From contig NZ_SOHK01000023.1 in assembly GCF_004404055.1 (NCBI RefSeq), positions 1 to 64,000 of the forward strand: 64,000 nt of DNA, written 5' to 3'. The DNA is from Cryobacterium ruanii (GTDB lineage: Bacteria > Actinomycetota > Actinomycetes > Actinomycetales > Microbacteriaceae). The stretch's first letter is position 1. Every line of letters starts with the position of its first letter. The notes beneath the pieces are model-generated. The model searched no databases and was not told the DNA's origin. It worked only from the letters and a program-made list of their open reading frames with translations. A program made the position numbers and the translations under genes. Shown piece after piece: positions 1 to 10,993 of this stretch.

Positions 1-130
1 ACTTGTTCAATATTATTTCCAAAGGAATCTCTTAGCTGCACCCCGCTAGAAACGGGCCACAACCACGAGGTTTTTGGCATTTGACATTGTGCACGCTGTT
101 GAGTTCTCAAGGATCGGACACACCCAGCCG
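1..130 (-). other. rRNA operon 5' leader with boxA-type antitermination element
   Basis: Read on the minus strand, positions 110-96 give TTGAGAACTCAACAG. This is the conserved boxA-like antitermination element of actinobacterial rRNA leaders and spacers. It is followed by an AT-richer stretch that includes ATTCCTTTGG near positions 29-18, typical of the segment just before 16S rRNA. The 16S gene itself should lie just left of position 1 and is not in the window. I could not identify a convincing rrn promoter in 131-419, and I see no protein gene there. The assignment rests on remembered leader sequences of related genera, not on an alignment. Confidence 0.7.
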
Positions 131-419
131 CCGGCCACAAAGACCATTGCACTGGAGTACTTCTCTTATTTCTTGTCGTTCAGCCGAAAGGCAATCACTC
201 GCACTTTCGATGAACTTCATCAAGCCAGTGTCACGCGGAAATTCCGGGCGATATTGACTTGGGATTGGTCCCGCTTGAGGCCGGAAGCACTTGGCTTTTT
301 CCGAACCTGTGGGGTGACTTAGATGACATTACGGTGAATCCTGATACCCCGCAACTCACCACTGCATCCCGGGCGTGTCGGGGGCGGACATCCGCTAAAC
401 CCTGCTCGGAATACCACGG
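131..419. other. intergenic region upstream of the rRNA leader, no gene seen
   Basis: This stretch separates the rRNA leader from the acetyltransferase gene. It should hold the rrn promoters on the minus strand, but no clear -35/-10 pair stands out. Short open frames here have no SD and no recognisable product. Confidence 0.4.
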
Positions 420-983
420 TCAGGGTTCGGGGGCGAACGCCACGAATAGTTCGCTCACGGAGTTGTAGTACTGGTCGGTGCGGCCCTGATGTGTCATGCC
501 GACGCGCAGGCATACCCGCTGTGACGGTCGGTTGTTCGGGGTCGTGACGGCCACGACCCGATCGAGACCGGTCTTCCAGCCTTCGGCCAGCACAGCGGAT
601 GCCGCTTCGGTCGCGTAGCCCTGGTGCCACGCGTTCGGGTGAAAGTGCCAGCCGATCTCGGTGTCCCCCGACGGCTCCATCGGGGTGACAGCGCTCGACG
701 CGGGGATGGACTTCAGCAGCAGGTTGCCGAAGATCTCACCGGTGTCGGCGTCCGTCACCGCCCGGATGGCATGAATGGGATGCTCCATTCCCTGCCAGCG
801 CTTGATCACGGCGATTGCCTCGGCGCGTTCGGTCATCACCCGCGGGTGCAGTCCGATGTGTTGTTGCACAGACCACAGGGAGTACAGCCCGAAGACGAAG
901 TCGGTGTCATCGAGGGTCCAGGGGCGCAGCAGCAGGCGTTGGGTTCGGAGAGTTTCCACGTCGACATCTTGCCACCCGAGCAT
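420..983 (-). CDS. GNAT-family N-acetyltransferase
   Basis: The 187-residue protein has the layout of the RimJ/RimL-like GNAT branch. It begins with a TLRTQRLLLRPW strand typical of the family and ends with the acetyl-CoA-binding portion, including NAWHQGYATEA, a variant of the Q/RxxGxG/A pyrophosphate loop, and a later NxxSxRVCLRVGM segment that matches the usual NxxSxxxxEKxGF. These enzymes transfer an acetyl group to an amine on a small molecule or a protein N terminus; the substrate cannot be read from sequence. I chose ATG at 983 because AGGAGG lies 5 nt upstream. A TTG 15 bases earlier has no such support. It lies between tyrS and the rRNA leader, on the same strand as tyrS but probably a separate unit. 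Confidence 0.85.
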   Translation of the reverse strand: MLGWQDVDVETLRTQRLLLRPWTLDDTDFVFGLYSLWSVQQHIGLHPRVMTERAEAIAVIKRWQGMEHPIHAIRAVTDADTGEIFGNLLLKSIPASSAVTPMEPSGDTEIGWHFHPNAWHQGYATEAASAVLAEGWKTGLDRVVAVTTPNNRPSQRVCLRVGMTHQGRTDQYYNSVSELFVAFAPEP

Positions 984-1128
984 CCGCGCCTCCTGCAACC
1001 GGGCCGTTCTTCAGTGAAGCCGGCCGGTCCACAAACCCGTGGCGGCGGCAGGATTATTCGCGGAGTTGCGAGTTATGTCTGAGCGGGGAGCTGATGACCC
1101 TGTCGCCGCCGTTGCACCACCGCAAGAG

Positions 1129-2430
1129 CTATTCGACGAAGATGCCCGCGAGCGTCTTCTTGCCGCGACGCAGCACTGCTACTCCCCCGGGCAACACAGA
1201 TCCTTCGATGGTCAGGTCGACACTCGTGACCTTTTCGTTGTTCAGGTAGACCCCACCCTGCTGCACGGCACGTCGGGCATCACCGAGGCTCTTCGACAGC
1301 TCGGTGTCGACGAGTAGCTGCAGCACGGTCGCGTGCGGCGCCGTTGTCGTGTTCGGCAGTTCGCGCAGCGCAGCCTCGAGGGTGTCGGGGTCAAGTTCGG
1401 CGAGGTCGCCTTGGCCGAACAGGGCCTCGGCGGCGTGGATGGCAGCATCCGTCGCAGCTTGCCCGTGCACGAGGCTGGTCACCTCGAGGGCGAGCCGGCG
1501 CTGCGCCTCGCGGCGGAACGGTTCGTTTTCGACGAGTTCGGCGAACCCCTCAATCTCCAAGCGCGACAGAAACGTGAAGACCTTGAGCCGAAAGACCACG
1601 TCGGCATCGTCGGTGTTGAGCCAGAACTGGTAGAAGGCATAGGGGCTCGTGAGGTTCGGGTCGAGCCACACCGCGTTCCCCTCGCTCTTACCGAACTTGG
1701 TGCCGTCGCTGTTGGTGATGAGCGGGGTGCCGATGGCATGCACGGTGCCGCTTTCAGCGCGACGAATGAGGTCGGTTCCGCTCGTGAGGTTGCCCCATTG
1801 GTCGCTTCCGCCGGTTTGCAGCACACAGCCGTAGCTCCGGAACAGCTCGAGGTAGTCGAGGCCCTGCAGAATCTGGTAGCTGAATTCGGTATAGCTGATG
1901 CCGGCGTCGGAATTGAGACGAGCGCTGACGGCATCCTTTTTGAGCATGGTACCCACGCGGTAGTACTTGCCGATTTCGCGCAAAAAGTCGATGGCGCTCA
2001 AGGGCGCGGTCCAGTCCAAGTTGTTCACGAGCGTGACGGCGTTGTCGCCCTCGGAGCTCAGGAACCGCGAGACCTGCGCCTGCAGGTAACCGACCCATTC
2101 GGCGACGGTGTCGGTGGGAGTCAGCGTGCGCTCGGCGGTGGGTCGCGGGTCGCCGATGAGTCCGGTGGAGCCGCCGACCAGGCCGAGCGGATGATGCCCC
2201 GCCAGTTGCAGGCGCCGCATCAGCAGCAGCTGTACCAGGTTGCCGAGGTGCAGGCTCGACGCGGTCGGGTCGAATCCGCAGTAGTACGTGATCGGGTCAC
2301 CATCGAGCAGCGCTTTGAGCTCGGTCGCGTCGGTGGAGACGTGCACGAGGCCGCGCCAGTTGATCTCCTCCCAGACGGAATCGAAGGAGGGATCATTGGT
2401 CTGCTGGGCGAGGATGGCGGGGTCTGACAC
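1129..2430 (-). CDS. tyrS: tyrosyl-tRNA synthetase
   Basis: TyrS charges tRNA-Tyr with tyrosine in the cytoplasm. At 433 residues it has the normal bacterial length. The class I signatures are present: HLGN in FDPTASSLHLGN (HIGH equivalent) near residue 60, the GGSDQWGN tyrosine/tRNA-binding segment, and KFGKSEG (KMSKS equivalent). The C-terminal region with DARRAVQQGGVYLN is an S4 RNA-binding domain. The start is GTG at 2430. No SD precedes it, but TAATCT lies six bases upstream, so the mRNA may be leaderless. It is transcribed toward the acetyltransferase gene. Confidence 0.97.
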   Translation of the reverse strand: MSDPAILAQQTNDPSFDSVWEEINWRGLVHVSTDATELKALLDGDPITYYCGFDPTASSLHLGNLVQLLLMRRLQLAGHHPLGLVGGSTGLIGDPRPTAERTLTPTDTVAEWVGYLQAQVSRFLSSEGDNAVTLVNNLDWTAPLSAIDFLREIGKYYRVGTMLKKDAVSARLNSDAGISYTEFSYQILQGLDYLELFRSYGCVLQTGGSDQWGNLTSGTDLIRRAESGTVHAIGTPLITNSDGTKFGKSEGNAVWLDPNLTSPYAFYQFWLNTDDADVVFRLKVFTFLSRLEIEGFAELVENEPFRREAQRRLALEVTSLVHGQAATDAAIHAAEALFGQGDLAELDPDTLEAALRELPNTTTAPHATVLQLLVDTELSKSLGDARRAVQQGGVYLNNEKVTSVDLTIEGSVLPGGVAVLRRGKKTLAGIFVE

Positions 2431-2436
2431 GCGTTC

Positions 2437-2442
2437 AGATTA
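2437..2442 (-). promoter_or_regulatory. -10 hexamer of putative leaderless tyrS promoter
   Basis: TAATCT on the minus strand, followed by 6 nt and the GTG start of tyrS. The position fits transcription starting at the start codon. No clear -35 was identified. Confidence 0.45.
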
Positions 2443-2522
2443 CCAGCCGGGGGCGTCTTGCCGAATTGCCGGCAACATCCGCTCGCAGGCCGCAGGGATT
2501 CAGGCTAGAGACTGAAGCTGGG

Positions 2523-2551
2523 TTGATTTAGCCTGTAGGCTCAATTACACT
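2523..2551 (+). promoter_or_regulatory. promoter of the SatD-like gene with a dyad in the spacer
   Basis: TTGATT (2523-2528) and TACACT (2546-2551) are separated by exactly 17 bp, a good sigma-70-type promoter. The spacer holds the dyad AGCCT-GT-AGGCT (2530-2541), which could be an operator. The expected start is about 18 bases before the ATG at 2576. Confidence 0.6.
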
Positions 2552-2575
2552 GAATGCAGGACGGAGCCTCACACC

Positions 2576-3223
2576 ATGTTTGTCATCACCGCTGACCAGA
2601 TCGACAGCCGCAATGATCACGATCGTGCGCGCGAGATGATCGCTCACTTGGTGGCGCAGAACCAACACGCGTTCAGCTTGCCGCCCGACCAGACCGCGGG
2701 TGACGAGATTCAGCTGCTGGTGTCGGCTGCCGGCCCGGCGCTCGACGCGATCCTCGCCCTGCACCGTTCCGGCCACTGGAGCATCGGGCTCGGCGTGGGA
2801 ACCGTGCGCACCCCCCTGCCGGCTTCGACCCGACAGGCCACCGGTGACGCGTTCATCGCGGCACGCGATGCCGTGCTGCGGGCGAAGAAGACCGAGGCCC
2901 ATTTCGCGCTCGAGCCGGGTCGAACGGATGCTGCCGCCCCCGGCATCGAAGCGCTCCTCACCATGCTTCTGCTGTTGCGTCAACGGCGCACCCCCCAGGG
3001 GTGGCAGGCCGGCGACCTGTTCGAGCGCGGACTGCCCCAGACGGATATCGCTGCACAGCTCGGCATCACCACCGGAGCAGTGAGCCAGCGGCTCAAGGCA
3101 GCACAGTACCGCGTCGAGCAGGCGGCGCGACCGGCGTTGGCTAGGCTGCTGGAGCAGCTTGATGTTTGCCCGAACGTTGCCACGAACGAAACGGCCAAAA
3201 TCGAAACGGAAAGCAGGCCATGA
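2576..3223 (+). CDS. SatD-like DNA-binding protein
   Basis: The 215-residue protein starts with MFVITADQIDSR, a motif I associate with SatD-family proteins. After an alpha/beta region it ends in a helix-turn-helix-like segment (GLPQTDIAAQLGITTGAV, about residues 150-170) typical of sequence-specific DNA binding. The family is poorly characterised; satD was named from an acid-tolerance locus of Streptococcus mutans. A strong promoter with an internal dyad precedes the gene, so self-regulation is possible but is inference. The stop codon overlaps the next gene's start (ATGA at 3220-3223), so the two proteins are probably made together. Confidence 0.7.
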   Translation: MFVITADQIDSRNDHDRAREMIAHLVAQNQHAFSLPPDQTAGDEIQLLVSAAGPALDAILALHRSGHWSIGLGVGTVRTPLPASTRQATGDAFIAARDAVLRAKKTEAHFALEPGRTDAAAPGIEALLTMLLLLRQRRTPQGWQAGDLFERGLPQTDIAAQLGITTGAVSQRLKAAQYRVEQAARPALARLLEQLDVCPNVATNETAKIETESRP

Positions 3224-3819
3224 CCTTCACCATTCTCACGTTCCTATACTGGGTCGCGCTGCTCCTGGTCACGCTCGCCTCGCTCACCTTCGCGGCAATC
3301 GCGTTCAAATTGCACCGCCAGCTGTACGCGATCGCCGCCACGGCGGGCCTTGCCGTTGCCCTCGTGCTCGCCGCCGTTCCGGTCGGACCCGGTCCGAGCG
3401 CCTTCGGCATCGTGCTCGGAATGCTCGCCCTCGCCCTCGCCGTGATCGGCGGTGGCCCGGCAGCGGTACTCGCCCTCGATCTCGCGACCAACAACTCGGT
3501 GCCGCCGGGCCAGCACGGCGGAATTATGGTGCTCAACGCCGGCAAACCGGCCCCCACCATGGCCGGAGTGAGCAACGCTGACACCCACGAGGTGCTGCGC
3601 GGCGGGGTGACCATCGGTATCCTGGAGCGTCTCGCCGTGGCCGGCGCGATTCTGGCCGGTTTTCCCGAGGCGATCGCCGTGGTCGTGGCCATCAAGGGCG
3701 TTGGCCGGTTCACGGAGCTTGCCGCGGCCGAGTCCCGCGAACGGTTTATCATCGGCACCCTGTCAAGTCTCACCTGGGCCTGCGCCTGCGCTGCGCTCGT
3801 GCCGATGGCCCTGGTCTAG
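3220..3819 (+). CDS. hypothetical multi-pass membrane protein
   Basis: The 199-residue protein has about five hydrophobic segments: three near the N terminus up to about residue 90 and two near the C terminus. The C-terminal part (GILERLAVAGAILAGFPEA, then GRFTE, then FIIGTLSS) resembles the end of DUF3307-type membrane proteins, which are often found beside SatD-like genes. I chose the ATG at 3220 because it overlaps the SatD stop as ATGA and follows an A/G-rich stretch. A start 54 bases upstream would only add an out-of-context tail. Function is unknown; the pairing suggests a regulator-membrane partner unit. Confidence 0.7.
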   Translation: MTFTILTFLYWVALLLVTLASLTFAAIAFKLHRQLYAIAATAGLAVALVLAAVPVGPGPSAFGIVLGMLALALAVIGGGPAAVLALDLATNNSVPPGQHGGIMVLNAGKPAPTMAGVSNADTHEVLRGGVTIGILERLAVAGAILAGFPEAIAVVVAIKGVGRFTELAAAESRERFIIGTLSSLTWACACAALVPMALV

Positions 3820-3887
3820 GTGATCTTTTCGGCACGTGCGCGCTTGGCCGCGTGCCGTCGATATGGCGAAACGGATGCCTCTCCCGG

Positions 3888-3909
3888 CACCCGGAACCTT
3901 CCCCGGGTG
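3888..3909. terminator. putative bidirectional terminator
   Basis: CACCCGG and CCGGGTG form a 7-bp stem with an 8-nt loop between the convergent membrane-protein gene and argH. There is no U tract, so this is a weak call. Confidence 0.3.
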
Positions 3910-3979
3910 AGCACCGCGCCGAGCAGCAGCGGGGCGACCTCGAGTGCGGGTCGATCGAGCACGCCCGGCGCGAGCGACA

Positions 3980-5425
<1,446 letters not shown>

Positions 5426-6625
5426 CTACTTGCTGGTGGCGTCGCGGCGAGCCGCGATCTTGCTCGGCAGCGACCACAGTTCGATGAATCCCTTGGCCAT
5501 GGACTGGTCGAAGGAGTCACCGGTGTCGTAGGTGGCGAGGTTGAAGTCGTACAGGCTGGTCGTGCTGGAGCGGCCGGTGACGACGGCGGAGCCGGCGTGC
5601 ATTTTCAAGCGGATGTCGCCGGTCACGTGCTTCTGCGTGTCCTCGATGAACACGTCGAGGCTCTTCTTCAGACCCGAGAACCAGAGGCCGTCGTAGACGA
5701 GCTCGGCCCACTTGCTCTCGACGCCGCGCTTGTAGCGGGCGACGTCACGTTCGACGGTCATGTTCTCGAGCTCTTCGTGCGCGGCAATCAGAGCGATACC
5801 GGCTGGAGCCTCGTAGATCTCGCGACTCTTGATGCCGACGAGACGGTCCTCGACGATGTCGATGCGACCGACCCCCTGGTCGCCGGCGAGACGGTTCATG
5901 AGCTGGATCATCTGCAGCGGGGTGACCTTCTTGCCGTCAATGGCGACGGGCACTCCCTGTTCGAACGAGATGACGACCTCGGTGGGGGCGCGCGTGACCG
6001 ACGGATCCTGGGTGTAGGTGTAGAGGTCTTCGATCGGCGCGTTCCACGGGTCTTCGAGGAATCCGGTTTCAACGGCGCGACCCCAGACGTTCTGATCAAC
6101 CGAGTATGGGCTCTTCTTGGACTGCACGATGGGCAGGTCGTGCTTGGCGGCATACTCGATGGCTTTGTCGCGGGTCAGCGCGAAGTCGCGCACCGGGGCG
6201 AGCGAGGTCAGGTCTGGCGCGAGGGCCGCGACGGCCGCCTCGAACCGCACCTGGTCGTTGCCCTTGCCGGTGCAGCCGTGGGCGACGCTGTCGGCACCGA
6301 GTTCCTTGGCAGTCGAGGCGAGGTACTTGGCGATGAGCGGACGACTGATGGCCGAGACGAGCGGGTAGCGCTTCTGGTACAGGGCGTTCGCCTTGAGCGT
6401 CGGCACGATGTAGTCGTTCGCGAACTCGTCCTTGGCGTCGATGACGATGGATTCGACGGCGCCGCAGTCGAGGGCGCGCTGACGGATCACGTCCATGTCT
6501 TCGCCCTCCTGTCCGACGTCGACGGCGAGGGCTACGACCTCTTTGCCGGTGGCATCCTTGAGCCAGCCGATGCCGACCGAGGTATCCAGTCCACCCGAGT
6601 ATGCGAGTACAACGCGTTCCGCCAT
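5426..6625 (-). CDS. argG: argininosuccinate synthase
   Basis: ArgG joins citrulline and aspartate using ATP. The 399-residue protein begins with [12 protein letters not shown], the N-type ATP-pyrophosphatase SGGxDS-like loop. It also has the [13 protein letters not shown] segment that binds ATP and aspartate. The ATG at 6625 is preceded by AGGGAG. The 56-bp gap upstream contains TAAACT, a possible -10 for an internal promoter ahead of argGH. In many actinobacteria argR sits between argF and argG; here there is no room for it. Confidence 0.97.
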   Translation of the reverse strand: MAERVVLAYSGGLDTSVGIGWLKDATGKEVVALAVDVGQEGEDMDVIRQRALDCGAVESIVIDAKDEFANDYIVPTLKANALYQKRYPLVSAISRPLIAKYLASTAKELGADSVAHGCTGKGNDQVRFEAAVAALAPDLTSLAPVRDFALTRDKAIEYAAKHDLPIVQSKKSPYSVDQNVWGRAVETGFLEDPWNAPIEDLYTYTQDPSVTRAPTEVVISFEQGVPVAIDGKKVTPLQMIQLMNRLAGDQGVGRIDIVEDRLVGIKSREIYEAPAGIALIAAHEELENMTVERDVARYKRGVESKWAELVYDGLWFSGLKKSLDVFIEDTQKHVTGDIRLKMHAGSAVVTGRSSTTSLYDFNLATYDTGDSFDQSMAKGFIELWSLPSKIAARRDATSK

Positions 6626-6681
6626 GCTTCTCCCTAAATCTTGATCTGTCTAAAGTTTACGTGCTGCGGCGCTGGGCCCGG

Positions 6682-7611
6682 TCAGGCCGCGTTTTGCGCG
6701 AGCAGCCAGACCAGCAGGGCCTTCTGGGCATGCAGGCGGTTCTCCGCCTCGTCCCAGATGATGCTCTGCGGGCCGTCGATGACGTCGGCGGTCACCTCGT
6801 AGCCGCGGTCGGCAGGCAGGCAGTGCATGAAGTGCGCGCCCGGCTTGGCCTGTGCCATCAGCTCAGCGTCGACCCGGTACTGGCCGAGATCGCCGAGCCG
6901 CGTGGCCTTCTCTTCTTCCTTGCCCATTGACACCCACGTGTCGGTGATGACCACGTCGACGCCGGTGACGGCCTCACGCGGGTCGGTGAACAGCGCGACC
7001 GAACCGCCGGTGCGCACGGCGATGGCCGTCGCATCCGCTACCACCTGGTCGGTCGGGGTGTACCCGACCGGAGACGCGATGCGCACGTGCATCCCGGCGG
7101 TCGCACCGGCGAGCAGGTAGGACTGCCCCATGTTGCAGGCTCCGTCGCCGAGAAAGGCGAGGGTCTGGCCGGCGAGGGCGCCTCGGTGTTCGCGAATGGT
7201 GAGCAGGTCAGCGAGCAGCTGGCACGGGTGAAAATCATCGCTGAGCGCGTTGACGACGGGCACGGTCGTGCCGAGTGCCATTTCTTCGAGTCCGGCCTGG
7301 CCGTAGGTGCGCCAGACGATCGCGGCCACCTGGCGTTCGAGCACACGGGCGGTGTCGGAGGCGGTCTCTTTGCCGCCCAACTGGCTGTTTGCGGTGCTGA
7401 TGATGAGCGGGCTACCGCCGAGATCGGCGATTCCGACCGCGAACGACACCCGGGTGCGGGTTGACGACTTGTCGAAAATGACCGCCACGGTCTGCGGGCC
7501 GGCGAGCGGGCGAACCGCGAATCGGTCTCGCTTCAGCTCCAGGGCCAGATCGAGAATCTCGGCCTGTTCGGCCGGGGAGATATCGTCGTCGCGCAGGAAA
7601 TGGCGGGTCAC
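6682..7611 (-). CDS. argF: ornithine carbamoyltransferase
   Basis: ArgF makes citrulline from ornithine and carbamoyl phosphate. The 309-residue protein has SSTRTRVSF (carbamoyl phosphate loop, near residue 50), FHPCQ, and HCLPA near the C terminus, whose cysteine takes part in ornithine binding. The start is GTG at 7611 with GAAAG upstream. A 105-bp gap with two small hairpins separates it from argD. It belongs to the arginine cluster running from argC to argH. Confidence 0.96.
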   Translation of the reverse strand: MTRHFLRDDDISPAEQAEILDLALELKRDRFAVRPLAGPQTVAVIFDKSSTRTRVSFAVGIADLGGSPLIISTANSQLGGKETASDTARVLERQVAAIVWRTYGQAGLEEMALGTTVPVVNALSDDFHPCQLLADLLTIREHRGALAGQTLAFLGDGACNMGQSYLLAGATAGMHVRIASPVGYTPTDQVVADATAIAVRTGGSVALFTDPREAVTGVDVVITDTWVSMGKEEEKATRLGDLGQYRVDAELMAQAKPGAHFMHCLPADRGYEVTADVIDGPQSIIWDEAENRLHAQKALLVWLLAQNAA

Positions 7612-7645
7612 GGTGTCACTTTCGGTTGTCGTTTGAGCACTAGGT

Positions 7646-7727
7646 GAGCGGATGCCGCTCTCCCCGTTGATAGCCCCCGCGCCGGCAAAACCCGCGCAAA
7701 GTGGGATTCGCCCAGCCTAGAGGCTGG
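7646..7727 (-). other. argD-argF intercistronic hairpins
   Basis: Two perfect small stems lie here: GAGCGG-ATG-CCGCTC at 7646-7660 and CCAGCC-TAGA-GGCTGG at 7712-7727, the latter spanning the argD stop. Neither has a U tract. They could adjust mRNA stability or read-through between argD and argF. Confidence 0.3.
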
Positions 7728-8898
7728 CCAGGGCGCGCCCGAACCGCTCCGCGAAGTCGACGAGTTCGGCGTCGCCGATGATCAACGGCGGGGCGATGCG
7801 AATACTGGTCTCGTTAGCGGCGTTCACGATGAGGCCGTTGGCGAAAGCGGCAGCGGCCAGTTTTAGCGCAACCGGTTCGGTCAGGCCGACGCCGAGCAGC
7901 AGGCCACGTCCGCGTACCTCGTCGATCAGTGGTGAGTTAAAGGCGAGAATGATCTCGCGCAGCTGCTGGCCACGACGGGCGGCGTTGGCGGCGAGGTCGT
8001 CACGTTCGATCACGCCGAGCACGGCGTTGGCGGTCGCGGTGACGAGCGGGTTACCGGCGAAGGTCGAGCCGTGCTGGCCGCGGCTAAACAGCAGGGAGGC
8101 CCAACCGAAGGTGACGAGTGCACCGATGGGGACACCGCCGCCCATCCCTTTGGCGATGGTGACGGCATCCGGAAGGATGTCGTCGTGGTTGTAGGCGAAC
8201 CAGGCGCCTGTGCGGGCGATGCCGGTCTGGATTTCGTCGAGGATGAGCAGCACGCCGTGCTCGGTGCACAACTCGCGGGCGCGCTTCAAAAAACCCTCGG
8301 GCAGGTCGATGACGCCCGCCTCGCCCTTGACCGGCTCCAGGAACAGGGCGGCGACGGTGTTGTCGATGGTCGCTTCGAGCGCTTTGATCGTGGTGTCGAT
8401 GTGTTCGACACCGCCGGGCACCGGTTCGAAAGCCTCACGCATGTGCGGTTTGCCGGAGAGGGCGAGCGCGCCCATCGTACGACCGTGAAAAGAGTCGTGC
8501 AGTGAGATGATGCGGGTGCGGTGGCCCGTGTTGTTGAGCCTGGCCAGTTTGAACGCGGCCTCGTTGGCCTCGGCGCCGGAGTTGCAGAAGTACACGCGGC
8601 CAGCCGAGCCCGCACCGGTGATGCGCTTGAGGCGCTCGGCCAGTTCAATCTGCGGCGGCGTGGCGAAATAGTTGGAGACGTGGCTGATCGTGCCGATCTG
8701 CTTCGTCACGGCCGACACGACCTCGGGGTGGGCGTGGCCGAGCGAATTCACGGCGATACCGGCGAGAAAATCGAGGTATTGCGTGCCCTGGTCATCCCAG
8801 ACGTAGCAGCCCTCCCCGCGCACGAGCATGGCCAGCGGCGGACTGAAGGTGCGCATCATCGAGTCGGCGAACCGGTTCTGCCAGGAAACTTCAGTCAT
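7717..8898 (-). CDS. argD: acetylornithine aminotransferase
   Basis: ArgD converts N-acetylglutamate semialdehyde to N-acetylornithine with PLP. The 393-residue class III aminotransferase shows [17 protein letters not shown] (PLP phosphate contact), [14 protein letters not shown] (PLP ring), and the Schiff-base lysine in [11 protein letters not shown]. Its ATG at 8898 overlaps the argB stop as ATGA, giving tight translational coupling. The same enzyme often also serves DAP synthesis as succinyl-DAP aminotransferase; dapA, dapB and dapF lie elsewhere in this window, so a dual role is possible. Confidence 0.96.
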   Translation of the reverse strand: MTEVSWQNRFADSMMRTFSPPLAMLVRGEGCYVWDDQGTQYLDFLAGIAVNSLGHAHPEVVSAVTKQIGTISHVSNYFATPPQIELAERLKRITGAGSAGRVYFCNSGAEANEAAFKLARLNNTGHRTRIISLHDSFHGRTMGALALSGKPHMREAFEPVPGGVEHIDTTIKALEATIDNTVAALFLEPVKGEAGVIDLPEGFLKRARELCTEHGVLLILDEIQTGIARTGAWFAYNHDDILPDAVTIAKGMGGGVPIGALVTFGWASLLFSRGQHGSTFAGNPLVTATANAVLGVIERDDLAANAARRGQQLREIILAFNSPLIDEVRGRGLLLGVGLTEPVALKLAAAAFANGLIVNAANETSIRIAPPLIIGDAELVDFAERFGRALASL

Positions 8899-9809
8899 GC
8901 GGGTACTACCTCCGTGCCAATGCCGCTTCCAGTGAAAATTTCGAGCAGGATCGAGTGCGGCACTCGCCCATCGATGATCGCAGCCTTGGCCACGCCGCCG
9001 TCGACGGCGTCGAGACAGGCCGTCATCTTGGGGATCATGCCCGATTCCAGCTCGGGCAGCAGGTCGCGCAACTCGACCACGTCGATGATCGAAACGAGCG
9101 AATCCCGATTCGGCCAGTCGCGGTACAGCCCGGCCACGTCGGTGAGAATCACGAGCTTCGCCGCGCCGAGCGCGATCGCGAGGGCGGCAGCAGCAGCGTC
9201 GGCGTTGACGTTGAGGGACTGGCCCGGAACATCCGTATCGGGAGCGATCGAGGAGACCACGGGAATGCGGCCGGCCGCGAGTTGCGCGAGCACCGCTTCG
9301 GGGTCGACGCCGATGACGTCGCCGACCAGTCCGAGGTCGACCTCTTCGCCGTCGATGATCACCCCGCGGCGCCGCCCGCGGAACAGGCCGGCGTCTTCAC
9401 CGGAGAGTCCGGCGGCGAGCGGGCCATGCTGGTTGATGTGACTGACCAGGTCGCGATTGATCTGGCCGGTGAGCACCATGCGCACCACGTCCATCGCCTC
9501 GGGCGTAGTCACCCGGTAGCCGCCACGAAATTCGCTCTCGATACCCAGGCGCGCCAGCATGGATGAGATCTGCGGACCGCCGCCGTGCACGACGACCGGG
9601 CGGATGCCCGCGTACCGCAGGTAGACCATGTCTTCGGCGAAGGCACGCTGCAGGTCTTCGCTCACCATGGCGTTGCCGCCAAACTTCACGACGATGATCT
9701 GGTCGTGAAAACGCTTGAGCCATGGCAGCGCTTCAATCAGCGTTGCCGCTTTAACGGATGCCTCGGCCTGGCTGGTTTCGTCGGCGCTGGTACTCAGTTT
9801 CTCGGTCAT
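8895..9809 (-). CDS. argB: acetylglutamate kinase
   Basis: ArgB phosphorylates N-acetylglutamate and is usually the arginine-feedback step. The amino acid kinase fold is visible: VVKFGGNAM near residue 40, [13 protein letters not shown] near 70, and LTDVAGL near 210. I chose the ATG at 9809, which follows the argJ stop by two bases and gives 304 residues. A longer frame would begin inside argJ with an implausible basic tail. The stop overlaps argD as ATGA. Confidence 0.96.
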   Translation of the reverse strand: MTEKLSTSADETSQAEASVKAATLIEALPWLKRFHDQIIVVKFGGNAMVSEDLQRAFAEDMVYLRYAGIRPVVVHGGGPQISSMLARLGIESEFRGGYRVTTPEAMDVVRMVLTGQINRDLVSHINQHGPLAAGLSGEDAGLFRGRRRGVIIDGEEVDLGLVGDVIGVDPEAVLAQLAAGRIPVVSSIAPDTDVPGQSLNVNADAAAAALAIALGAAKLVILTDVAGLYRDWPNRDSLVSIIDVVELRDLLPELESGMIPKMTACLDAVDGGVAKAAIIDGRVPHSILLEIFTGSGIGTEVVPA

Positions 9810-9811
9810 GA

Positions 9812-10993
9812 TCAGCTCGAGTACGCGCTGTTCTCTTCGACGTAGTCGTGGGTGAGGTCGTTGGTCCACAGGGTGGCCGTTTCGCTACCGGCGTGCAGGT
9901 CGATGAGCACAGTCACGCCGCGGCCCGAGAGGTCGACAAGGTCGCGCGGCTGGTCCGGCTCGCCCGCGGTGCACACCTGCACGCCGTTGATGGCAACATC
10001 GATGCCGTAGGGGTCGAAGGCGGCGTCCTTGACCGGCACGGTTCCGGCGGCGGCGAGCACGCGGCCCCAATTCGGGTCGTTGCCGAAGATGGCCGACTTG
10101 AACAAATTGCTGCGCGAGACCGCGCGGGCCACGGTGACGGCTTCGTCTTCGGAGACCGCGTTGGTGACCGTGATCGCCACGTCGTGCGCGGCGCCCTCGG
10201 CGTCGCCCTGCAGCTGCAGCGTGAGGTCGCGACAGATTTCGACGAGCGCCGCCGTGAATTCGGTCAGGTCGGCGGCAACGCCGCTCGCGCCGGAGCACAG
10301 CAGGCTCACGGTGTCGTTGGTCGACATGCAGCCGTCGGAGTCGAGGCGGTCGAAGGTGACCCGGGTGGCCGCGTGCAGGGCCGTGTCCAGTTCGGCCGAC
10401 TCGAGCACGGCGTCGGTCGTGATGACGACGAGCATGGTGGCGAGCCCGGGCGCGAGCATGCCGGCGCCCTTGGCCATGGCGCCGATGCTCCAGCCGGCGG
10501 GCGACTCGTGCGACGCCTGCTTCGGACGAGTGTCGGTGGTCATGATGGCCTGCGCGGCCAGAAGGCCGGCGGCGGGCGTGGTGGCGGCATCCGCTTTGAT
10601 GGCGAGGGTGGCTTCAAAGACGCCCGCGGTAACGAGGTCGAGGTCGAGCTGTTCGCCGATCAGGCCGGTCGAACAAACCAGAACGTCGCCCGCGGAGATG
10701 TTGAGGCGGGTCGCGACGGCTTCGGCAGTGGCGTGGGTAATCTGAAAGCCGATGCTGCCGGTGTAGCAGTTGGCGCCGCCGGAGTTCAACACGATCGCGC
10801 TGACACGGCCGTCGCTCATGACCTGGGTGCTCCAGATGACCGGGTTGGCCTGGCAGCGGTTGCTCGTGAACACGGTGGCGGCGTTCTGCAGCGGGCCAAG
10901 GTTCTGCACGAGGGCGAGGTCGAGCCCGCCGGACTTCTTCAGGCCGGCGGTGACGCCGGCAGCGGCAAAACCGGCGGGAAGGGTGACACTCAC
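9812..10993 (-). CDS. argJ: bifunctional ornithine acetyltransferase/N-acetylglutamate synthase
   Basis: ArgJ recycles acetyl groups between acetylornithine and glutamate. The 393-residue precursor is cut by itself into two chains at the Ala-Thr bond in GLATMLVV, which puts the nucleophile at about Thr186. KGAGMLAP just before it is the usual context. The C-terminal chain contains [17 protein letters not shown]. The start is GTG at 10993 and overlaps the argC stop as GTGA. I cannot tell from sequence whether it has both activities or only transacetylation. Confidence 0.96.
   Translation of the reverse strand: MSVTLPAGFAAAGVTAGLKKSGGLDLALVQNLGPLQNAATVFTSNRCQANPVIWSTQVMSDGRVSAIVLNSGGANCYTGSIGFQITHATAEAVATRLNISAGDVLVCSTGLIGEQLDLDLVTAGVFEATLAIKADAATTPAAGLLAAQAIMTTDTRPKQASHESPAGWSIGAMAKGAGMLAPGLATMLVVITTDAVLESAELDTALHAATRVTFDRLDSDGCMSTNDTVSLLCSGASGVAADLTEFTAALVEICRDLTLQLQGDAEGAAHDVAITVTNAVSEDEAVTVARAVSRSNLFKSAIFGNDPNWGRVLAAAGTVPVKDAAFDPYGIDVAINGVQVCTAGEPDQPRDLVDLSGRGVTVLIDLHAGSETATLWTNDLTHDYVEENSAYSS

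Noticed and set aside
1333-2427. 364-codon plus-strand frame opposite tyrS
   Set aside because: Shadow frame; tyrS motifs fix the coding strand.
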